From NCBI GenBank assembly GCA_002506665.1, contig DAXZ01000055.1, positions 3,922-55,674 of the forward strand: DNA of 51,753 nucleotides, read 5' to 3'. Position numbers and translations under genes: made by a program. Of the stretch, positions 47,958 through 51,753 are shown piece after piece; positions within the stretch are counted from its first letter, which is position 1, and the number at the start of each line of letters is the position of its first letter. The notes below the pieces were generated by a model, which had not been told where the DNA came from, made no database searches, and saw only the letters and a list, made by a program, of their open reading frames with translations. Source of the stretch: Nitrosopumilus sp. UBA526 (GTDB taxonomy: Archaea; Thermoproteota; Nitrososphaeria; Nitrososphaerales; Nitrosopumilaceae).

Positions 47958-49097
47958 ATGTCCAACTATCAGCAGATCGTTCCAATCGCAAACAAGATTA
48001 TAAAAAAATATGACCTGTGTGATCACTGCCTTGGCAGGCTGTTCTCAAGACAGTTACATCTCGCATCAAACAGGCGTTTAGGAAAGAAGCTAAACTCGAA
48101 TACCTCACAAAAATGCTATATCTGTAGAGGGCTCTTTGAGGGTTTGAATTATTTTCAAAGACTGATGTTAGAGGAATCGGCCGATTATGTGTTTGCATCA
48201 TTTAGTGTGGGTGCAATAGTAAAGCCGTCGATAATTGACAGGGATGACTTTATCAGGTCTCAGTATAGACTGCGCGGCATTGATGGCATAAAGACAGACA
48301 TCACAGGTGAGCTGGCAAGGAGATTTTCAAGAAAGACAAAAAGAGCAATAGACCGTCTTGACTCTGAGATCACCTTTACTGTAAATCTAAAGAACGAGTC
48401 ATGTCAGTTGCGCTCAAAGTCCATCACCATCTCAGGCAGATATGTCAAGACCCAACGTGGATATCCACAAAAACAAGAGTCTTGTAAGAATTGTCTTGGG
48501 AAGGGATGCAGGATATGTGATTTTCACGGCATTGTAAAATTTGAGAGTGTGGAAGGTGTCATCTCAAAGGCACTCTTTAGGAGGTTTGGCGGGACAGTTG
48601 CAAAGTTTACCTGGATTGGAGGAGAAGATAGATCAAGTCTGGTCTTGGGTAGTGGTAGGCCTTTTTTTGCAAAGATACAAAATCCTTTGAGGAGACATGC
48701 CAGACTCGAAAAAGTATCTGATGGTCCAATAAGAGTTGAGAATCTGAGAATTGTATCTAAATCTCCAAAGTATATTAGATTCAGATCGTCAGTCAGCATA
48801 AAGGTCTGTGCAGAATCACCCATCGATTCAGAGGGATTAAAGAGACTAAAGGAACTTGCAACCTGTCCCGTGGCAGTCTATGACAAGTCCGGAAGACGTG
48901 TTGAGAAGAGAATCTTTGATGTGAGATACAGGAAAAAAACAGACCGTGTGTTTACTATGTTAATCAAGGCAGAGGGAGGCCTTCCAATCAAGCGATTTGT
49001 TGCCGGCGATGATGTCAATCCCGGAGTCTCCAAGGTTCTTGGCACCCCGTGTACATGTCAGAGGTTTGATTTTCTAGACATAATTGATGCCCTTTGA
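47958..49097 (+). CDS. pus10: tRNA pseudouridine synthase Pus10
   Basis: It makes pseudouridine 54/55 in tRNA T loops. The 379-aa archaeal protein has N-terminal zinc knuckles (CDHCLGRLF and CYICRG), a THUMP-like region, a second Cys cluster (CKNCLGKGCRICDFHG), and the catalytic Asp in GGEDRSSLVLGSGRPF. The end GTPCTCQRFD is typical. It is third in the dph6-srp54-pus10 group. Confidence 0.94.
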   Translation: MSNYQQIVPIANKIIKKYDLCDHCLGRLFSRQLHLASNRRLGKKLNSNTSQKCYICRGLFEGLNYFQRLMLEESADYVFASFSVGAIVKPSIIDRDDFIRSQYRLRGIDGIKTDITGELARRFSRKTKRAIDRLDSEITFTVNLKNESCQLRSKSITISGRYVKTQRGYPQKQESCKNCLGKGCRICDFHGIVKFESVEGVISKALFRRFGGTVAKFTWIGGEDRSSLVLGSGRPFFAKIQNPLRRHARLEKVSDGPIRVENLRIVSKSPKYIRFRSSVSIKVCAESPIDSEGLKRLKELATCPVAVYDKSGRRVEKRIFDVRYRKKTDRVFTMLIKAEGGLPIKRFVAGDDVNPGVSKVLGTPCTCQRFDFLDIIDAL

Positions 49098-49224
49098 TCT
49101 CAACAGGATTCCAAAGTCAGGTAGGAATAATGGGCAAAAAAAACCCAAAAAAATTCTAAGCATCGGTTTGGATTAATCTAGATTGAGTCTTTTATCGTTT
49201 CTGTAATGAATACAGGATAAAAAC

Positions 49225-49233
49225 TTCTGATAA
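49225..49233. repeat. Target-site duplication TTCTGATAA, left
   Basis: Direct copy of 49373-49381, flanking MITE copy B. Exact over nine bases. Confidence 0.7.
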
Positions 49234-49372
49234 GAGTTTGTCGCATAATTCCAAGTTCTACATAATATTTGGACAAAATTGACGATATTGTACCCACATC
49301 ATGACTGTAATACCCCTCTAGCATTATTCATATCGTTGGTTTTGGTACGATTTAATGAATTATGCAACAAAG
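49234..49372 (-). mobile_element. MITE copy B (139 bp) with 9-bp target duplication
   Basis: The reverse complement of this stretch aligns over its length to 10635-10770, with about 18-20 differences and one small indel by eye. Terminal repeats are GTTTGTCGCATAATTC (49236-49251) on the left and GAATTATGCAACAAAG (49357-49372) on the right. TTCTGATAA occurs directly on both sides (49225-49233 and 49373-49381), a 9-bp target-site duplication. It has no coding capacity. It occupies most of the gene-free gap 49098-49425. Intact duplications suggest a younger insertion than copy A. Confidence 0.85.
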
Positions 49373-49381
49373 TTCTGATAA
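49373..49381. repeat. Target-site duplication TTCTGATAA, right
   Basis: Direct copy of 49225-49233, flanking MITE copy B on its right side. Confidence 0.7.
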
Positions 49382-49425
49382 AGAAAGATTTAAAATTACA
49401 AGACAAAATTGCATCATGTAATAAA

Positions 49426-49905
49426 ATGGAAGAAACGATTGAGATAGAGGCAGGGGAGAGAGTATTGTTTATTATCAATGATAATGTCATTCAAGGTTTA
49501 ACTAGATTTCAGAAATATGGTTTTTTATTATCCAAGCAATACAAAAAAGAATTACAAAAACTAAAAACCAAATATCCGACTTTGGATTTTTATGATGATT
49601 GGAGGCCACATAATTATGGACCATACAGTGACCAACTAGCGAAAGACATACAGACTTGTATCGAAAATAAAATATTAATTGAAAAAGAAGTTGATAAAGG
49701 AAAAAATTACAATCAGTATATGCTTTCACTTAAAGGACGCAAAAAATGGCGTCAATTATTTCGCAAGACAACAGATGAGATGATCGGAATCAATGACAGG
49801 GTAAGACATTTGCAACTCATGAATCTCATTGAGATGTTAAGACAAATTTATAGCTCATATCCAGAATTTACTGTAAATAGTAAAATCAAGGATTCCCTAA
49901 AATGA
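49426..49905 (+). CDS. SocA/Panacea-like winged-helix protein (tentative), 159 aa
   Basis: A soluble helical protein. The block LTRFQKYGFLLSKQYKKELQ, then FYDDWRPHNYGPYSDQLAKDIQTCIENKILIEKE, resembles the pattern QKLxFLL ... F.PYxYGPYSxxLxxDIxxLxxxGLI of SocA/Panacea antitoxin-like domains. The similarity is by eye only. ATG 49426 is chosen because the frame further upstream runs into the MITE. Codons are AT-richer than in neighbouring housekeeping genes, suggesting acquired DNA. It overlaps the convergent membrane gene by 9 bp. Confidence 0.6.
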   Translation: MEETIEIEAGERVLFIINDNVIQGLTRFQKYGFLLSKQYKKELQKLKTKYPTLDFYDDWRPHNYGPYSDQLAKDIQTCIENKILIEKEVDKGKNYNQYMLSLKGRKKWRQLFRKTTDEMIGINDRVRHLQLMNLIEMLRQIYSSYPEFTVNSKIKDSLK

Positions 49906-50331
49906 TTGTATTTTACTTATCTTTCTCACATGTAGAAGGAAATGTGATGTGGGTATCACAAACAAAAAAGATAATACAAAAACTAGAGATATAAAATTTG
50001 GCCCAGTAGCAAAAACACCAAACGTAGAAACAATTCCTAATGCTATGATGGTGAATAAACAAAAAATGTCAATGAATATTCCATATTCTCTAATATTTGT
50101 ACGACTAGCCCTATACTCTCCTATCTGTTGTTGAATCGAGTCTCGAGCTAAAGAAAGATCGGTAAATGAATTAGAGTCAGAAGACGGATCTTGATTTGTT
50201 TGATCCTCTATTTGTTCTTGTATAGTCTGTGCATCTAATTCACCCTGTTTGATAATTTCTTTATATTGATTATCCAGATACAAAAACCGTGTAGCCAAAA
50301 TAATTCCTATTACTGTAGCCATTAGGGACAT
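49897..50331 (-). CDS. Membrane protein with three hydrophobic segments, 144 aa
   Basis: A first hydrophobic helix (ATVIGIILATRFLYL) is followed by a roughly 55-residue hydrophilic, Gln/Asp-rich, probably coiled segment (ELDAQTIQEQIEDQTNQD). Two adjacent helices (IFIDIFCLFTIIALGIVSTFGVF and FISLVFVLSFLFVI) and a short basic tail complete it. No family is recognised. The hydrophobic stretch continues upstream of the ATG without a start codon until a TAG, so the annotated N-terminus may be truncated. It converges on the SocA-like gene. Confidence 0.65.
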   Translation of the reverse strand: MSLMATVIGIILATRFLYLDNQYKEIIKQGELDAQTIQEQIEDQTNQDPSSDSNSFTDLSLARDSIQQQIGEYRASRTNIREYGIFIDIFCLFTIIALGIVSTFGVFATGPNFISLVFVLSFLFVIPTSHFLLHVRKISKIQSF

Positions 50332-50660
50332 AATGGTAAAAATTCCAAGATTCCATTTCTAAACATCAAAGACATGATTAATAAATCATTGTTTAAATTT
50401 TTAATACACATCTATAGATTATTTGTGTAACAGATAAGAAAACCTGATTCTGAAATGATATTTGTTGAATGCCTTTTATGATGCAATAGACTACTTGTCT
50501 TTTTTGCGCTTTGGTCAATAGGAATACATTTAACTCTAGAGAGTCGATATCTGTTCCCATATATTCAAGATCGGTAGATGTTACCCGCATATAGATCAAA
50601 GAGAACCATACAAATGAACTAATGATAACAATTAACTAGGAGCAGATACTCATAGTCATC
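50332..50660. other. AT-rich 329-bp gap
   Basis: A minus-strand frame (50393-50599, 68 codons) exists but lacks motifs, has no clear promoter and shows composition expected of AT-rich non-coding DNA. I see no RNA gene or repeat. It separates the small AT-rich pocket from the basic microprotein gene. Confidence 0.3.
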
Positions 50661-50753
50661 ATGCCAATGAGAAAGAGAGGAAAACATCAAAGACATGCTG
50701 ATCAGAGAGAAGCTACACGTAAAAAGAAAAAGGCTGGAAAGCCACGCACCTGA
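50661..50753 (+). CDS. Small basic protein, 30 aa
   Basis: The frame reads MPMRKRGKHQRHADQREATR and continues KKKKAGKPRT. Half of the residues are Lys, Arg or His, like the smallest ribosomal or nucleoid-associated peptides. An AGGAG run lies upstream (50637-50642) but about 18 bp from the ATG, so spacing is poor. The next gene starts 33 bp after its stop. It may bind RNA. No family is recognised. Confidence 0.5.
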   Translation: MPMRKRGKHQRHADQREATRKKKKAGKPRT

Positions 50754-50786
50754 CTTGATCAACATTTTTACATTCAGAATTATAAA

Positions 50787-51503
50787 GTGATATTATTGGA
50801 TCCGCTAGTACGTTTCAAAGATGCACATTCCAGGGGAATCATTCCCGATAATGTCTTTGATTTAACCATGAAGCGGTTCCCCATAACCGTCTCAGGAATC
50901 AATCGAATCGAGAAAGCGTCTGGAATCAAGTATCCTATAGCATATGTGGAGCCATCCCTTGTAATCACATCATCACACCCTAATTCGTATGAGTTTGGAA
51001 TTTTGTTTGCAAGAACCATACCCGTAATGTTTGAAGAAAAATTTCAGGTGGTAATTCAGATTTCTGCCCCACTAGTTACATACGGCCTTAGGGGTACAAT
51101 TCATGCCATCTTGGCCCACGAGTTCTTACATTTTTTGGATTTGATGAGAAAGATCTCAAAGATGGAGCTGTTGTCTGATGAGCTGTCAGGAAACCTGTTT
51201 GAGAATGTTTACAGCGATGAGACCCGGCTGTTTGAGCCTCGCGTTGTCTTTAAGGATCGAACATTGTTAAATCATATAACTAAAAAATTTCCTGCCGGAT
51301 TTCGTGATTTCAAACTAGAGAACAAAGTTATGAAATTTTGGGCCGACAAAAATCTTCCAAAATCAAACATCGCTTTAGATACCAACACGGTAAAACTATC
51401 TGCAGAATCCATTTCTCGAATCAAGCTTGATCCTGCATTTGTGTCAAAGTTGAAGCAGCTAGAAGAAAAGAGTTCTAAAATTCACAAAAAAAGGCTATAT
51501 TGA
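50787..51503 (+). CDS. HExxH-containing protein, 238 aa (metallopeptidase-like)
   Basis: I do not recognise the family. A HEFLH motif (H111-E112-H115) inside a hydrophobic helix, IHAILAHEFLHFLDLM, is the classic zincin signature, with Glu residues downstream (MELLSDELSGNLFENVYSDETRLFEPR) that could be the third zinc ligand. The N-terminal half is mixed alpha/beta. There is no signal peptide or membrane helix, so a cytosolic enzyme is likely. GTG 50787 is the start. It converges on the S27ae gene with a 23-bp gap. Confidence 0.75.
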   Translation: MILLDPLVRFKDAHSRGIIPDNVFDLTMKRFPITVSGINRIEKASGIKYPIAYVEPSLVITSSHPNSYEFGILFARTIPVMFEEKFQVVIQISAPLVTYGLRGTIHAILAHEFLHFLDLMRKISKMELLSDELSGNLFENVYSDETRLFEPRVVFKDRTLLNHITKKFPAGFRDFKLENKVMKFWADKNLPKSNIALDTNTVKLSAESISRIKLDPAFVSKLKQLEEKSSKIHKKRLY

Positions 51504-51526
51504 TTCAGAATCGGTGTACCCTCGAG

Positions 51527-51700
51527 TTACTGGATAAATTCTGTCAGTCCACATTTTCCGCATGTATGTCTGTCTTTGTGTTGTGACATGTATACGCCTT
51601 TGCCGCATCTAGAACAATTTTTCTTGATTCGCGAGATCGTGTCCCCGTCAATTTTAAAATATTTGTAGATGCTTGGACTGGAACCTTTCTTGCCTGCCAT
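51527..51700 (-). CDS. rps27ae: 30S ribosomal protein S27ae
   Basis: A 57-aa zinc-ribbon ribosomal protein: SIYKYFKIDGDTISRIKKNC, then CSRCGKGVYMSQHKDRHTCGKCG with four Cys. This is the archaeal S27ae core without ubiquitin. Its start overlaps the stop of the upstream gene by 1 bp (TAATG), typical of the rps24e-rps27ae pair. Confidence 0.94.
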   Translation of the reverse strand: MAGKKGSSPSIYKYFKIDGDTISRIKKNCSRCGKGVYMSQHKDRHTCGKCGLTEFIQ

Positions 51701-51753
51701 TATTTTGATTCCTCTTTGATTTCTGGAGCATCATCTTTTTTGGTATCTGGTGT
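51700..51753 (-). CDS. Probable 30S ribosomal protein S24e, C-terminal tail (partial)
   Basis: Only the last 17 codons are in the window. They encode TPDTKKDDAPEIKEESK, a charged tail of the kind that ends thaumarchaeal S24e proteins, and the stop overlaps the S27ae start. The identification rests on gene order more than sequence. Confidence 0.5.
   Translation of the reverse strand, partial: TPDTKKDDAPEIKEESK

Noticed and set aside
49279..49425. N-terminal extension of the SocA-like protein
   Set aside because: The extra 49 codons lie largely inside MITE copy B and reproduce the same peptide as copy A, so the real start is ATG 49426.

Overview
The window is archaeal, and almost certainly from an ammonia-oxidising thaumarchaeon (Nitrososphaerota) of the Nitrosopumilales type. 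The evidence is the 16S rRNA start at the left edge with a glutamate-1-semialdehyde aminotransferase paralogue diverging from it (an arrangement I recall from marine group I and Cenarchaeum), TFB, aIF1A, aIF5A, SRP19/SRP54, Pus10, S8e, S27ae, ScpA/ScpB, intron-bearing tRNAs, and many leaderless genes with a TATA box about 26 bp before the start codon. By eye the base composition is moderately AT-rich, around 40% GC, which would fit a Nitrosotenuis-like genome better than a very AT-rich Nitrosopumilus. That last step is inference.

Layout. 0-9 kb: 16S rRNA 5' end and leader (minus), GSAM paralogue, TPR protein, 19-residue-repeat protein, PRC-barrel protein, small zinc ribbon, a transposase relic, an ABC-2 exporter pair and a secreted NHL-RTX protein. 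9-13.4 kb: PhoU-like/PiT phosphate uptake, a 136-bp MITE, an SbtA/SbtB bicarbonate transporter with its PII-like partner, and an arsenic-type cluster (ArsR, an internally deleted ArsC, an aquaporin). 13.4-17.2 kb: hemL-hemC-cobA-hemD, then purE convergent. 17.8-23.1 kb: suf operon sufB-sufD-Rieske-sufS-sufU-zinc-ribbon protein. 23-28 kb: pgk, PAP2 phosphatase, a histone-H1-like coiled-coil protein, a badly decayed transposase, an OB-fold protein, tRNA-Leu and a tiny C2H2 zinc finger. 28-37 kb: VTT membrane protein, HD hydrolase, met8-hemA-hemB operon (minus), a fused siroheme decarboxylase (AhbA-AhbB), an aldo/keto reductase and a chlorite-dismutase-family protein. 37-49 kb: sufC, TFB, Gar1, SRP19, S8e, ScpB/ScpA, alcohol dehydrogenase, cold-shock protein, aIF1A, YkgJ-type protein, tRNA-Tyr, aIF5A, Dph6, SRP54 and Pus10. 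49-51.7 kb: a second MITE copy with a 9-bp target duplication, a small AT-rich pocket with a SocA-like protein and a membrane protein, an HExxH protein, S27ae and the end of a probable S24e.

How it fits together. Three blocks in one window cover tetrapyrrole synthesis from glutamyl-tRNA to siroheme and on to didecarboxysiroheme: hemA, hemL, hemB, hemC, hemD, cobA, met8 and ahbAB. Fe-S assembly is split: sufBDSU lies at 18-23 kb and sufC alone at 37-38 kb, but both promoters carry the same near-palindromic TTTAGCTAA element, which suggests common control. Bicarbonate uptake by SbtAB would suit the HCO3-fixing 3-hydroxypropionate/4-hydroxybutyrate cycle of these archaea.

The least ordinary observations are the MITE pair (inverted relative to each other, roughly 85% identical), the deleted ArsC translationally coupled to an aquaporin, the shared suf operator, the H1-like protein, the 19-residue-repeat protein, a ScpB gene with no ATG/GTG/TTG start, and several tiny zinc-finger genes. 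I found no CRISPR array, integrase, prophage or recognisable defence island.
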